From the NCBI GenBank assembly GCA_045534575.1, contig JAZSJZ010000012.1, positions 1-64,000 on the forward strand: a DNA stretch of 64,000 nt, read 5' to 3'. The position numbers and the translations under genes are program-made. Shown piece after piece: positions 7,693 through 16,845 of the stretch (its first letter is position 1; each line of letters begins with the position of its first letter). The notes beneath the pieces were generated by a model. That model saw only the letters and a program-made list of their open reading frames with translations, did no database searches and was not told the DNA's origin. This DNA comes from UBA4636 sp045534575. GTDB taxonomy: Bacteria; Bacillota; Clostridia; Christensenellales; Borkfalkiaceae.

Positions 7693-9123
7693 TTAGTTAT
7701 TTTTTGTGAAAGCGGAAATTGCATCGCTAATTTTTTTATCTTTTGCTTTAGAGCCGAATTTATCTACTTGCACGCTGTTTTTCTCGCCGTGGGTTAAGCA
7801 ACCAGCCCCGCCAACGCAACCGCCAACGCACGCCATACCTTCAACAAAGTTAGCGTCTAAAACGCCTTTTGTTTTTCTTAAAAGCGCAACCTTGCACGCC
7901 TCAATTCCGTCGCAACTAATAGGCTTTAAGTCAAAGTCAATTCCTTGCTCTTTCAAGCCCTCTTCAACAGCAGAAGCAAGCCCACCGCACCTAGCGAAAA
8001 TTCTTCCAAAATACGATGCGTTATCAAGTTCCTCTTCTTCAAGTTCGGCAATGTTAATATCTTTGCTATCAAACAGTGCTTGCAACTCTTCGAAGGTCAA
8101 AACCACGTCTATATAGTCTTTAACGCTATCTTTTTGCGCCTCGCCCTTTTTAGCCGTGCATGGGCCGATGAACACAATTTTGCAGTTTTTATCAAGCCCC
8201 TTTAGATATTTTCCAAGCGACGCCATAGGCGAGAGCGTTCCCGAAATTTGCCCCTTTAACTCTGGAAAAGCCGTTTCAACGTATTTAACGAACGCTGGGC
8301 AACAAGAACTTGTTAAAAAGCCTTTTTCGGCAAGTTCTTGAGATTCTTTTTGCGCTACCATATCAGCGCCGAGCGCGGCTTCTAAAACGGTATCAAAGCC
8401 CAAAACTTTCAAGCCCTTAACAACTTGCCCCGTTTTTGCATAAACGAACTGGCTCGAAAGTGCTGGTGCTACCATTGCAATGGTCTTATATTTGGTATTG
8501 TTCTCGCTGTTTTTCAAAATATCGATAGCGTTTAAAATAAACGACTTATCCGAAATTGCGCCAAACGGGCATTGGTAAACGCACGCGCCACACTCAATGC
8601 ACTTATCGTTGTTAATGCAAGCAGCGTTATCTTCATTGATGCTAATTGCCTTAACCTTGCACGCTACTTGACAAGGACGTTTGCGATTGATAATTGCCGC
8701 AAAAGGACAAACCTTAGCGCACATTCCACACTCAACGCATTTGGTTTTATCGATATGCGCCACATGGTTATGGTCGAAAGATATTGCTCCATTACGGCAA
8801 ACGTCTTCACACCTATGCGCTAAACAACCACGACACGAAGAAGTAACCTCGTAGCCTGCGGCTGGGCACTCATCGCACGCAATATCGATAACCTCAATAA
8901 CGTTTGGGTTAGAAGTATCACCGCCCATAGCAAGTTTTACTCTTTCGCCTAAAATAGCCCTTTCCTTATAAACGCAACAGCGCATAGTAGGAACTTTGCC
9001 GGGCGAAATAATTTTAGGTATGTCAATAAGGCTTGCTTGCAAAGTGCCGTTGAAGGCTTGCCTAGCAACCTCTCTTAAAACCTTATATTTTAAATGTTGA
9101 ATTTTAGTATCAAATTTTCTCAT
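7693..9123 (-). CDS. Monomeric [FeFe]-hydrogenase (group B type)
   Basis: Probably catalyses reversible H2 formation with ferredoxin as partner. The 476-residue protein has an N-terminal cysteine-rich region (CDECPAAGYE, then CRGCLAHRCEDVC), two ferredoxin-like [4Fe-4S] motifs (CVECGMCAKVCPF, CIECGACVYQCPF), and a C-terminal H-cluster domain with all three signatures: L1 TSSCCPAFV, L2 FIGPCTAKKGE, L3 MACVGGCVGGAGC. L3 in the MACVGG form and the extra N-terminal cysteines fit the group B hydrogenases of anaerobic Bacillota rather than the M2/M3 group A enzymes. It lies 187 bp downstream of the phosphatase gene of the sensory-hydrogenase operon, separated by a CTATAG element, so it could be cotranscribed or independent. 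Maturases HydE, F and G are not in this window. Confidence 0.9.
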   Translation of the reverse strand: MRKFDTKIQHLKYKVLREVARQAFNGTLQASLIDIPKIISPGKVPTMRCCVYKERAILGERVKLAMGGDTSNPNVIEVIDIACDECPAAGYEVTSSCRGCLAHRCEDVCRNGAISFDHNHVAHIDKTKCVECGMCAKVCPFAAIINRKRPCQVACKVKAISINEDNAACINNDKCIECGACVYQCPFGAISDKSFILNAIDILKNSENNTKYKTIAMVAPALSSQFVYAKTGQVVKGLKVLGFDTVLEAALGADMVAQKESQELAEKGFLTSSCCPAFVKYVETAFPELKGQISGTLSPMASLGKYLKGLDKNCKIVFIGPCTAKKGEAQKDSVKDYIDVVLTFEELQALFDSKDINIAELEEEELDNASYFGRIFARCGGLASAVEEGLKEQGIDFDLKPISCDGIEACKVALLRKTKGVLDANFVEGMACVGGCVGGAGCLTHGEKNSVQVDKFGSKAKDKKISDAISAFTKNN

Positions 9124-9230
9124 TGTATCCTATAAAAACTCTTCGCCAAATAAAGAATTTTCTAATTTTATTTTTTTGTCTTTCTAGCAAAAAATCGTTC
9201 CCGCCACCATTTTTTAATTTGTTTTAGTAA

Positions 9231-9257
9231 AAAAGTCGGTCTATAAGTCGATTATCA
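9231..9257. repeat. Dispersed CTATAG element, copy J
   Basis: On the minus strand it reads GATAATCGACTTATAGACCG followed by a T run, in the gap between the phosphatase and hydrogenase genes, both of which are on the minus strand. It lies 3' of the phosphatase gene. Confidence 0.65.
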
Positions 9258-9310
9258 AGCAGTTTTTAATTTTCTATCTTTAAACAAAATGCACTTTCTT
9301 AGATAAAAAA

Positions 9311-10483
9311 TTAAAAATAATTTATCATAATTCTTTTTCCCATACGTCTTAAACACGAAGCAAGTTCTTCAACGATGTTCATTTTAATATTGAAATTTAT
9401 TGGAATATTCGGGTTTTGGTGCGCTGGGTTTATTGCTCGCCCAACGAAAAAATTAATATCGGTAGCCTCTTCAATTAAAAGCCTTGCAATGGTGGAAGCA
9501 CCGTCATTTTCAACACCCCACTCGTTGTAAGTTTCGTTCTCTTCAAGATAGTCCTTTGCAAAGTTTAAAACTCTACTCATCGTGATAACGCCTTCGGTTA
9601 CAACGTCAACCCCCTCAATTTTGCCAACAGGCGGAAGGTCTGGGCGGACAAAATCCATTTTAACTTCTAACGGCTTTTTAAGATATTCGGCAACGATTGT
9701 CGAAGTTGTTCCACCGCAAACGATATGCTTGCCCTTTTTTTCAAGAAACATTGAAACAATTTTTTCGTTATCATCATAATCGGCGGGCGGGCCGAACATT
9801 AAGTTCATAGGCACACGCTTTCTCACCTTTACAACGACAGCCGTAACATCATCGCCCGGGGCGTTTTCATAAAGGCGGTTGCACTCGTCAACCAAAACAG
9901 CAGAAATAACCTTTGCAGATTTAGTTTTTTTGGCTTGTTCTTCTAAAAACACGGCAATATCTTCTTCTTGCCAGCCAAACTTAGAAACGTTGCCAATGCC
10001 CGCATGAGGACAGCCGTCCGTCATCGCCACGAAAAGATCGTTTTCTTCTAGTTCAATTATTGAATGGAAAATTTTTTTTCCACCAATTTGCTTTTCTTCC
10101 TTTTGGTATTTTAAAGCCTTACCGCCTCTTAGCACGATAACGTGCGGGTTATCATATTGAATAATCTCAATGCTACTAGAATCTATCAACCTAAAAATAG
10201 TAAAGGTTGAATAGGCAATGCCCCTTTTGGAGCATACGGGTAGCGTTTGAGCAATGGTTTCAACGCACTCTTCAACCGAAAGACCTTCGGCAAGCATAGT
10301 TGAAATAATTTTCGAGGTTAAAGTCGATAAAATGCTAGCCTTCACACCGCTACCGAGCCCGTCAGCGAGAACTATAACGACGTTTCCGTCCTCTTGCTCG
10401 ATAACGTCAATATGGTCGCCACAAAGTTGCTCGCCGTGGTGATTTATGCTTTTGTAACCAATATCCACGCACAAATCATTCAT
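9311..10483 (-). CDS. SpoIIE/PP2C-type serine phosphatase of the hydrogenase operon
   Basis: A 390-residue protein whose N-terminal half is a PP2C/SpoIIE phosphatase domain. It shows the metal-binding aspartates in the family pattern: VLADGLGSG near residue 39, AMTDGCPHAG near 155 and NAPGDDVTAVVVKV near 215. The C-terminal 170 residues form a second domain (MFGPPADYDDNEKIV… CGGTTSTIVAEYL) that recurs in phosphatases linked to sensory hydrogenases. It has no transmembrane segment and no sporulation partner nearby. The start overlaps the end of the preceding hydrogenase gene by 8 nt, so translation is coupled. It probably dephosphorylates an unknown protein in response to the redox state sensed by that hydrogenase; the kinase is not in the window. 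Confidence 0.87.
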   Translation of the reverse strand: MNDLCVDIGYKSINHHGEQLCGDHIDVIEQEDGNVVIVLADGLGSGVKASILSTLTSKIISTMLAEGLSVEECVETIAQTLPVCSKRGIAYSTFTIFRLIDSSSIEIIQYDNPHVIVLRGGKALKYQKEEKQIGGKKIFHSIIELEENDLFVAMTDGCPHAGIGNVSKFGWQEEDIAVFLEEQAKKTKSAKVISAVLVDECNRLYENAPGDDVTAVVVKVRKRVPMNLMFGPPADYDDNEKIVSMFLEKKGKHIVCGGTTSTIVAEYLKKPLEVKMDFVRPDLPPVGKIEGVDVVTEGVITMSRVLNFAKDYLEENETYNEWGVENDGASTIARLLIEEATDINFFVGRAINPAHQNPNIPINFNIKMNIVEELASCLRRMGKRIMINYF

Positions 10484-12164
10484 CGGTGATAGACTCCTTT
10501 AATTTAGAAAGCGCAATTTTGGTTTCGGCAGCCGTTTCGCCAAGAAGCGAGGCTATTTCTTGAACAACTCGCATCTGCTTTTCAACGACCTTATCGGCAA
10601 CGGCAACAGTTTCAATGCAAATTTCTTCTTTGTGCCGTCTTTCGTCCTCTTCCTTAGTTACGTCTTTCAAGATAATAACGATTAGGTGCGACGCCCTATC
10701 ATACGCAATAGACTGCTCGAAATATTTTCTATATTTTTCGTAATATTTACGCTCGTCGTTTATAGGTTTTTTATCTTTTAGCACACGCTCAAAGTCTTCA
10801 GCGTCCAAAATCTTGGCAACCGACTCGCCCAAAACCTCAGTTTCGTTTGAAACGCCGAGCATTTTAAGGGCTGACGGGTTGATTTGCTGAACCTCTAGGC
10901 TATCGTTCAAGGCAATAAGCCCGTTAGGCGTGTGTTGAATAATGGAAGCCGAAAAACTTTCCGCGCGCTCTTTAAGATACGGCAAGCACATTGAAAACTC
11001 GGCTTTGCCTTGGAAAATTGCAATAGCCTTTTCACGGCAAGTATCGTAACCGCAAGAACCGCAGTTAAGTTCGTCCTCTTCTTCTCTTTTTCCCATTTTG
11101 TGAAGAATTTCTTTAAGTTGGCTCTCGTTTGGCGTTAAGTTAGCCATATCTATTGCTGAAAACTTCTTTTCGAGCAAGCCATCTAAAGGCTTATCAACCT
11201 TAAAATCAGCCTCGCCAGCGCTCTTTACAACTTCAAGATAATTCTTGATAGGCTCGTTGAAATATTTTTGCATAATCGGCCCGCCAACACAACTTCCCGC
11301 ACAAGCGTTCATTTCGATAAAGCATTTGTGAATATGCCCTTTTTCAATATCTTTTAAGGCGTTAATGCAGTTTTGAACGCCGTCAACCGCCACGAAGTTA
11401 TAGCCCTTTTCAAGTTTAGAAAAAGTCTTAATAATGCCACCCGCGGTTGGGAAAAGCCTTGTTTTTCCGCCTAAGTCTTGGCTGTTTTGGGCTTTCTTTT
11501 CTTCACTGCAAATGCAAACGCCCGCAACCTTTAGCATTTGATTTAACTCCTCGAAAGTTAAAACCTCGTCAACATCGCCGTAAGAAAATAACGCCTCGTC
11601 TTTCTTGGCAATGCAAGGGCCAATAAACACGGTTTTTGCGTTAGGAAAACGCTTTTTTATATCCTTGCAGTGGGCGTGCATTGGGCTAACAACTTGCGCT
11701 AAGCAACCTATAAGTTTTGGGAAATATTTTTGAATAAGAAGGTTTACTGAGTGGCAACAAGAACTAATCAAGACATCGGCTTTGCCACTAGATAGAATTT
11801 TTTCATATTCGTCTTTAACGAGTTTTGCGCCAATAGCCGTTTCTTCAACGCCAAAAAAACCAAGTTTTTTAAGCGCATTTTCAACCGAAGAAAAATCTGC
11901 CGAGTAAGCCGAAACAAAAGACGGCGCAAGGCTAACGATAACCTTTTCGCCACGCTCTATCATACTAAGAACGGCTTTAGTGCTATCGGCAATCTCTTTT
12001 GCGTTTTGCGGGCAAACCACGAAACACTCACCGCACAAAATGCACTCATCGGGCATAACGCGGGCTTGATTGCCCGTAAACTTAATCGATTTAACGGGGC
12101 AATGCCTAATGCACTTATAGCAGTTTTTGCAGTTAGATTTTTTAAGTTTTAAAAGCTCAGCCAT
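10476..12164 (-). CDS. PAS-containing [FeFe]-hydrogenase, probable H2/redox sensor (HydS-like)
   Basis: A 562-residue protein with domains in this order: two [4Fe-4S] motifs (CKNCYKCIRHCP, CILCGECFVVCP), an H-cluster domain, a four-cysteine Fe-S domain (CGSCGYDTC…C, near residues 365-395), a PAS domain (about 405-500) and a helical C-terminal tail. H-cluster motifs are atypical: L1 is SSCCHSVN (no proline after CC), L2 FIGPCIAKKDE is normal, and L3 is NACAGSCVGGP. This architecture matches the putative sensory group C hydrogenases, which typically lie beside PP2C phosphatases, as here. I chose ATG 12164 because it follows GGGAGG; the frame is open 11 codons further upstream. It lies about 45 bp after the [2Fe-2S] gene and overlaps the phosphatase gene. 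Confidence 0.9.
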   Translation of the reverse strand: MAELLKLKKSNCKNCYKCIRHCPVKSIKFTGNQARVMPDECILCGECFVVCPQNAKEIADSTKAVLSMIERGEKVIVSLAPSFVSAYSADFSSVENALKKLGFFGVEETAIGAKLVKDEYEKILSSGKADVLISSCCHSVNLLIQKYFPKLIGCLAQVVSPMHAHCKDIKKRFPNAKTVFIGPCIAKKDEALFSYGDVDEVLTFEELNQMLKVAGVCICSEEKKAQNSQDLGGKTRLFPTAGGIIKTFSKLEKGYNFVAVDGVQNCINALKDIEKGHIHKCFIEMNACAGSCVGGPIMQKYFNEPIKNYLEVVKSAGEADFKVDKPLDGLLEKKFSAIDMANLTPNESQLKEILHKMGKREEEDELNCGSCGYDTCREKAIAIFQGKAEFSMCLPYLKERAESFSASIIQHTPNGLIALNDSLEVQQINPSALKMLGVSNETEVLGESVAKILDAEDFERVLKDKKPINDERKYYEKYRKYFEQSIAYDRASHLIVIILKDVTKEEDERRHKEEICIETVAVADKVVEKQMRVVQEIASLLGETAAETKIALSKLKESITDE

Positions 12165-12208
12165 AACGCCTCCCAATGCTTTTACTTGCCTAACCAAGTT
12201 CTTGAAAA

Positions 12209-12457
12209 CTATTTAACTAGCGGTAAAACTCTCTCCATAAAGAAGTTTTTAGCCTCGTCCGCCGAGATTAAGAATTTTTGACCATTAAGTTTAACTGCAA
12301 CCTTTTTCATACCGCAGTTGTTCATGCAAAACGATGCGCTAAAATTGATTTTAGATGCCAAATCGTAATCGTCAATGAGGCACTTAAAAGTCATTTGAAC
12401 GTCACCCGCTCCGTTAACGTGGCAAGAACTGCCGATACATACGCTTAAATCAACCAT
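12209..12457 (-). CDS. [2Fe-2S] thioredoxin-like ferredoxin
   Basis: An 82-residue NuoE-like [2Fe-2S] ferredoxin with the cysteine pattern CIGSSCHVNG…(about 35 residues)…CMNNCG. These serve as small electron carriers or as subunits of hydrogenases and formate dehydrogenases. The start was set at ATG 12457 because GAGGAG precedes it at good spacing; the frame continues 12 codons upstream without a better site. First gene of the hydrogenase-sensor operon, so it may pass electrons to or from the PAS-containing hydrogenase. Confidence 0.85.
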   Translation of the reverse strand: MVDLSVCIGSSCHVNGAGDVQMTFKCLIDDYDLASKINFSASFCMNNCGMKKVAVKLNGQKFLISADEAKNFFMERVLPLVK

Positions 12458-12667
12458 AATCTTTATCTCCTCGTCGCATAAATTCGATTGCATAGCAATC
12501 GCGCGTAATTTTTAGCATAATCATTATACCAAATTGAAAAAACTTTTTCAATAGTTTTTTAAAAATTATGATTTTAGTTTATTTTTTCATAAAATTTAAA
12601 ACGTAAGACGAAATGCCGTTTTTTTGCTTTATATTGGAAAAAGCCACCAAAACCACTAAAATTCCCA

Positions 12668-12703
12668 ATAAAAAACGGCTTGCAAACAAGCAGTTTGCAA
12701 GCC
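12668..12703 (-). terminator. Histidine operon terminator
   Basis: An 11-bp perfect stem (GGCTTGCAAAC / GTTTGCAAGCC) with loop AAGCA, followed on the minus strand by a T-rich tract. It lies 35 bp beyond the stop of the last his gene. Confidence 0.85.
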
Positions 12704-12714
12704 AAAATATGCCG

Positions 12715-12739
12715 TTAATCGACCTATAGCCTAGTTTTT
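12715..12739. repeat. Dispersed CTATAG element, copy C
   Basis: TTAATCGACCTATAGCCTAG plus a T run, overlapping the stop codon of the histidinol-phosphatase gene and lying just before the operon terminator. Confidence 0.75.
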
Positions 12740-13511
12740 AAAGTTCCACAAGGTCGTTTTTAAATTTTTCGTAATATTTATCAAACTCAAAGGCTACTTT
12801 CTTTTTATCGTGCGCGTCGCTCGATAAAACGAACTTTCCGCCTTTAGAGCGAATATATTCTATTAACTTTTCGTCAGGGTAAGGCGAAGTTCTATAGCCT
12901 CTTGAAATTGCGCCAACGTTTATTTCAAACACGTTGCACACTTTCATAATCTCGTCAATGGCGGAAAAATAAAGGTCGTAATATTTTTTATCTTTAATCT
13001 TAAAAAAGTCGGCTTTTTCGCTAAACTTGGTTAGAAGGTCAACGTGCGCAATAACGTTAGGTTTTACCCTTTTTGCAACGTCAACGAGGTTATCTAAATA
13101 CGCTTTTAAAAGAAGTTTTTCGTCGCCTTTAAAATATTTTTTTATTGTTTGGGCTAAACTTTCGGGAGTATAGTCCAAAAGTCTATAAACGCCGGGCGCA
13201 ACCTTAACGTAGTGCGAGGCGGCTAAAACGTAGTCAAAACCGTCGGTAGAGGTTTTTGAAAGCGCGTCTTGCTCAACACCGCATAGAACGTTGATTTTAT
13301 CTTTATATTTTTCCTTGAGGCTTTTCATTTCCTCTTGGAAAAGTTTAATCTCGGGGATAGAAATGGTAAAAATTCTATCGAACACGCAGTAAGAGTGCGC
13401 CACAAGCCCAATGCTTTTAAGCCCTAGTTCAATGCCTCTTAAAATCAGTTCTTCGCAAGAAGACGAGCCGTCGCAATATTTAGTGTGAATATGATAATCA
13501 CAATACGCCAT
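12738..13511 (-). CDS. hisJ: Histidinol-phosphatase, PHP family
   Basis: Removes phosphate from L-histidinol phosphate in the penultimate steps of histidine synthesis. The 257-residue protein has the PHP metal-binding signature DYHIHTKYCDG at the N-terminus, a central GVEQDA and AASHYVK, and VIAHVDL and VLSSDAHDK toward the C-terminus, which supply the remaining metal ligands. It is the last gene of the operon, overlapping hisIE by one base, which fixes it as the Bacillota-type phosphatase that replaces the N-terminal domain of enterobacterial HisB. Confidence 0.92.
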   Translation of the reverse strand: MAYCDYHIHTKYCDGSSSCEELILRGIELGLKSIGLVAHSYCVFDRIFTISIPEIKLFQEEMKSLKEKYKDKINVLCGVEQDALSKTSTDGFDYVLAASHYVKVAPGVYRLLDYTPESLAQTIKKYFKGDEKLLLKAYLDNLVDVAKRVKPNVIAHVDLLTKFSEKADFFKIKDKKYYDLYFSAIDEIMKVCNVFEINVGAISRGYRTSPYPDEKLIEYIRSKGGKFVLSSDAHDKKKVAFEFDKYYEKFKNDLVEL

Positions 13512-14164
13512 TAGGTCATTTTCTCCTGTTTAACCTTTTTATCGATAACGTGGCGGGAAGAAAGTTCATCGAAAATATCGTCAAGCGTTATGCCCATTTC
13601 AATCATCAAAACCATAACGTGGTAAGTTAAATCTGCTATTTCGTAGATAGTTTCCTTTTTGTCGTTATTTTTAGCGGCAACGATAACCTCGGTTGACTCT
13701 TCGCCCACCTTTTTCAAAATTTTATCAAGCCCTTTTTCGAAAAGATAGGTCGTGTAAGACCCGTCTTTTTTCTCGGTTTTTCTTCCCTTTATCAATTTCA
13801 TTAAAGATAAGAGCGAGAACTCGCTTAAACTATCGCTTTCAAAAAGTTCGTTGAAAAAGCAAGAATCCTCGCCCGTGTGGCAGGCTGGGCCTTCCTTTTC
13901 AACTAATACAACTAACGCATCTTTATCGCAATCGGCGGTGATAGACACGATTTTTTGATAATTCCCGCTAGTTTCGCCTTTAAGCCAAAGAGCGTTTCTC
14001 GACCTTGACCAAAAGCAGGTTAATCCCTTTTCCATAGAAATTTTTAGGCTTTCTTTATTCATATAAGCCAAGGTTAACACCTTTTTTGAGCGGGCGTCAA
14101 CCACGATGGCAGGAATTAACCCCTTTTCGTCAAATTTTAAAGTTTCAATATCAAAGTTAATCAT
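13511..14164 (-). CDS. hisIE: Bifunctional phosphoribosyl-AMP cyclohydrolase / phosphoribosyl-ATP pyrophosphatase
   Basis: Carries out steps two and three of histidine synthesis (PR-ATP to PR-AMP, then ring opening). In the 217 residues, the HisI domain comes first (LTLAYMNKESL, the SRSRNALWLKGETSGN motif, and zinc ligands in DCDKDALVVLVEKEGPACH); the HisE domain follows from about residue 115, with the KVGEESTEVIVAAKN motif. A natural fusion. It is 13 bp downstream of hisF. Confidence 0.95.
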   Translation of the reverse strand: MINFDIETLKFDEKGLIPAIVVDARSKKVLTLAYMNKESLKISMEKGLTCFWSRSRNALWLKGETSGNYQKIVSITADCDKDALVVLVEKEGPACHTGEDSCFFNELFESDSLSEFSLLSLMKLIKGRKTEKKDGSYTTYLFEKGLDKILKKVGEESTEVIVAAKNNDKKETIYEIADLTYHVMVLMIEMGITLDDIFDELSSRHVIDKKVKQEKMT

Positions 14165-14177
14165 AATTTTATCCTTA

Positions 14178-14939
14178 TTAAATTAATCGAACGTTTATTT
14201 GGTTTTCTTGAAGCGTTTTCTTTAAATCTTTTATGCCAATTTCGCCAAAATGGAAAACGGAAGCAGCAAGCCCGGCATCCACGCGCGGAAGTGCTTTGAA
14301 AAGGTCGATAAAATCTTGAACCTTGCCCGCCCCGCCGGAGGCTATAACAGGCACGTTCACAACCTTGCAAACGGCGTCTAGCATTTCAAGGTCAAATCCC
14401 TTTTTAACGCCGTCGGTATCGATAGAGTTCAAAACAACCTCGCCAGCGCCAGATTCAACGCATCTTAAAATCCACTCAACGGCTTCCATGCCCGTATTTA
14501 CACGCCCGCCGTTTTGGAAAACTCTGTAAACGCCGTCAACCCGTTTTACGTCTGCCGAAATTACGACGCATTGGCTCCCGTATTTTTTAGCCGCCATAGG
14601 AATAAGTTCGGGGTTTTTGATTGCGCCAGAGTTTACGCTAACCTTATCTGCACCGCACTTTAAAACACGGTCAAAATCGTCAATGGTGTTAATGCCACCG
14701 CCAACGGTGAGCGGAATAAAAACTTTTTTAGCAACTTCGGTTAAAATATCGGTGAAAAGTTTTCTGCCTTCAAACGATGCCGTAATATCATAAAAAACAA
14801 GTTCGTCCGCCCCTTCTTTTGAGTAAAAGGAAGCAAGTTCAACGGGCGAAGAAACGTCGTTCAAGCCTTCAAAGTTAACGCCCTTAACAACCCTTCCGTT
14901 TCTAACGTCTAGGCAGGGAATAATTCTTTTAGTTATCAT
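14178..14939 (-). CDS. hisF: Imidazole glycerol phosphate synthase cyclase subunit HisF
   Basis: Uses ammonia delivered by HisH to convert PRFAR into imidazole glycerol phosphate and AICAR. The 253-residue (beta-alpha)8 barrel starts ITKRIIPCLDVRNGRVVKG, with catalytic Asp in CLDV, and contains PLTVGGGI, VSVNSGA, LNSIDTDG with the second catalytic Asp, and VIASGGAG. It overlaps the end of hisA by 11 nt, which implies coupled translation. Confidence 0.97.
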   Translation of the reverse strand: MITKRIIPCLDVRNGRVVKGVNFEGLNDVSSPVELASFYSKEGADELVFYDITASFEGRKLFTDILTEVAKKVFIPLTVGGGINTIDDFDRVLKCGADKVSVNSGAIKNPELIPMAAKKYGSQCVVISADVKRVDGVYRVFQNGGRVNTGMEAVEWILRCVESGAGEVVLNSIDTDGVKKGFDLEMLDAVCKVVNVPVIASGGAGKVQDFIDLFKALPRVDAGLAASVFHFGEIGIKDLKKTLQENQINVRLI

Positions 14940-15648
14940 ACGCCACCTTCAAACAATCTTCAATTTTAACTGCGCCTAAATAGTAGGCTTTTCCAACAAT
15001 AGCGCCGTATAAGCCGATTTTCTTAAGTTTTTCAATATCTTCAAGGCTAGAAACACCGCCCGATGCCACAACGTTAATCTTAACGTTTTTCAAAAGTTCT
15101 TCGTAAAGCTCAATGTTAGTGCCTTGCATTGCGCCGTCTTTAGAAACGTCGGTGCAGATGATAGTTTTTACGCCTAAGTTTTCTAGTTTTTTGCAAAACT
15201 CCACGCCCGAAATCTTAGTTGTTTCAAGCCAGCCCTTAACGGCAACAAAACCGCCCTTTAAATCAACGCCGACAGCAATTTTTGAGCCATATTTTTCTAT
15301 TGCCGAAACTAAAAACTTTTCGTCTTCAACCGCCGCCGTGCCCAAAATTACCCTTTCAACGCCAAGCGATAAATATTTTTCAACCGTTTCTAAGTTTCTA
15401 ATGCCTCCGCCAACTTCAACTTTTAAACTCGTTTCCTTAACGATTTTTTCTATCGTTTCAAAGTTTTCCGTCGTGCCGTTTTTTGCTCCATCAAGGTCAA
15501 CAAGGTGCAACCATTTTGCGCCGCTTTTTTCGAACTCTTTAGCAAAAAAAGGCGGATAATCGCTATATACGGTAACTTTTTCATAATCGCCCTTAAGAAG
15601 GCGCACTGCTTTTTTGTTTAATAAATCTATTGCGGGAAGTATTTCCAT
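14929..15648 (-). CDS. hisA: ProFAR isomerase HisA
   Basis: Isomerises ProFAR to PRFAR. The 239-residue (beta-alpha)8 barrel is homologous to HisF and begins MEILPAIDLLNKKAVRL with the catalytic Asp; EVGGGIRN, VILGTAA, VGVDLKGG, TDVSKDGAMQGTN and VVASGGVSS follow the family pattern. One base separates it from hisH. Confidence 0.96.
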   Translation of the reverse strand: MEILPAIDLLNKKAVRLLKGDYEKVTVYSDYPPFFAKEFEKSGAKWLHLVDLDGAKNGTTENFETIEKIVKETSLKVEVGGGIRNLETVEKYLSLGVERVILGTAAVEDEKFLVSAIEKYGSKIAVGVDLKGGFVAVKGWLETTKISGVEFCKKLENLGVKTIICTDVSKDGAMQGTNIELYEELLKNVKINVVASGGVSSLEDIEKLKKIGLYGAIVGKAYYLGAVKIEDCLKVAYDN

Positions 15649-15649
15649 A

Positions 15650-16258
15650 TCACACCTCTAAAAAGGCTTTCAAAATTTTAAGCCCAACGTTTCCGCTCTT
15701 TTCGGGGTGGAACTGGCAACCAAAAACGTTGCCACGCCCAACGGAAGCGGTAAGATTTGCGCCATAAGAACAAGTCGAGGTAACGCTATCACACATAGCG
15801 CCATAGAACGAGTGCACGAAATAAACGTGCTCGCCCTCGTCAACGTATTTAAAAATAGCGCTTTTTTCGCCCACGAATTTTAAAGCGTTCCAACCGATAT
15901 GCGGAATTTTTAATTGCTTTGGTATGACCTCGCTAATGGCTCTAACCTCGCCTTTAATTAGACCCAAACCCTTATGCTCGCCAAACTCAAAACTTTTTTC
16001 AAACAAAAGTTGCATACCAAGACAAATGCCAAGAAGTGGCGTGCCGTTTTTCGCCTTTTCAATGATAACGTCTGCTAATCCTAAAGAAAACAACTTTTTG
16101 CTAGCATCGCCAAACGCTCCAACGCCGGGAAGAATAATCTTATCGGCTTTTTTAATTGTATCAATATTGCCACTGACAACCGCTTCTTCGCCAATCTCTA
16201 AAAGCGAACTTTTTAGCGAGAACAAGTTGCCAACGCCGTAATCTACGATAACGAGCAT
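15650..16258 (-). CDS. hisH: Imidazole glycerol phosphate synthase glutaminase subunit HisH
   Basis: Class I glutamine amidotransferase that feeds ammonia to HisF. In 202 residues the nucleophile elbow GICLGMQLLFE holds the catalytic Cys, and CQFHPEKSG holds His and Glu of the triad. YFVHSFYG is also conserved. It ends in TGA two bases before the hisA start and overlaps hisB by one base. Confidence 0.96.
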   Translation of the reverse strand: MLVIVDYGVGNLFSLKSSLLEIGEEAVVSGNIDTIKKADKIILPGVGAFGDASKKLFSLGLADVIIEKAKNGTPLLGICLGMQLLFEKSFEFGEHKGLGLIKGEVRAISEVIPKQLKIPHIGWNALKFVGEKSAIFKYVDEGEHVYFVHSFYGAMCDSVTSTCSYGANLTASVGRGNVFGCQFHPEKSGNVGLKILKAFLEV

Positions 16259-16845
16259 TATAAAACACCTTTAGTTGATAAAACTTTATCTTTATTTTTT
16301 TCGTCGATTGCAACGGCTTTTCTCATTGCTCTGCCAAACGCCTTGAAAGTGCCTTCGATAATGTGGTGAGAATTAGTGCCGTAATATTCGTTGATATGCA
16401 AACAAAGTTGTGCGTTTCTCACAAAGCCTAAGAAAAACTCTTCAACAAGTTCGGTATCGAAATCGCCAACCTTTTGAGCGGGAATTTTAATGCTCGAAAC
16501 GAGAAGCGCCCTTCCGCAAATATCAACGGCGCACATAACCAAAGATTCGTCCATTGGCACGATTTCACTGCCGTAGCGGTAAATGCCCTTGTTATCGCCA
16601 AGCGCTTTTTTGAACGCAAGACCTAGGCTTATGCCAACGTCTTCAGTGGTGTGGTGGAAGTCAACTTCCTTATCGCCTATGCACGAAATTTCTAGGTCAA
16701 ACCCACCGTGGCGAGCAAACAAGGTTAGCATGTGGTCTAAAAAACCACACCCCGTGTTTACGTTTGCTTGACCTTCGCCGTCAAGATTTAACGAAAGTTT
16801 AATATCGGTTTCGTTAGTTTTTCTCTCGATTAACGCCTCTCTCAT
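16258..16845 (-). CDS. hisB: Imidazoleglycerol-phosphate dehydratase HisB
   Basis: Dehydrates imidazole glycerol phosphate to imidazole acetol phosphate. This 195-residue monofunctional form has the manganese-binding motifs GFLDHMLTLFARH, DFHHTTEDVG and NSHHIIEGTFKAFGRA. There is no phosphatase domain, in agreement with the separate PHP phosphatase at the operon end. Its ATG overlaps the hisC stop (ATGA). Confidence 0.97.
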   Translation of the reverse strand: MREALIERKTNETDIKLSLNLDGEGQANVNTGCGFLDHMLTLFARHGGFDLEISCIGDKEVDFHHTTEDVGISLGLAFKKALGDNKGIYRYGSEIVPMDESLVMCAVDICGRALLVSSIKIPAQKVGDFDTELVEEFFLGFVRNAQLCLHINEYYGTNSHHIIEGTFKAFGRAMRKAVAIDEKNKDKVLSTKGVL

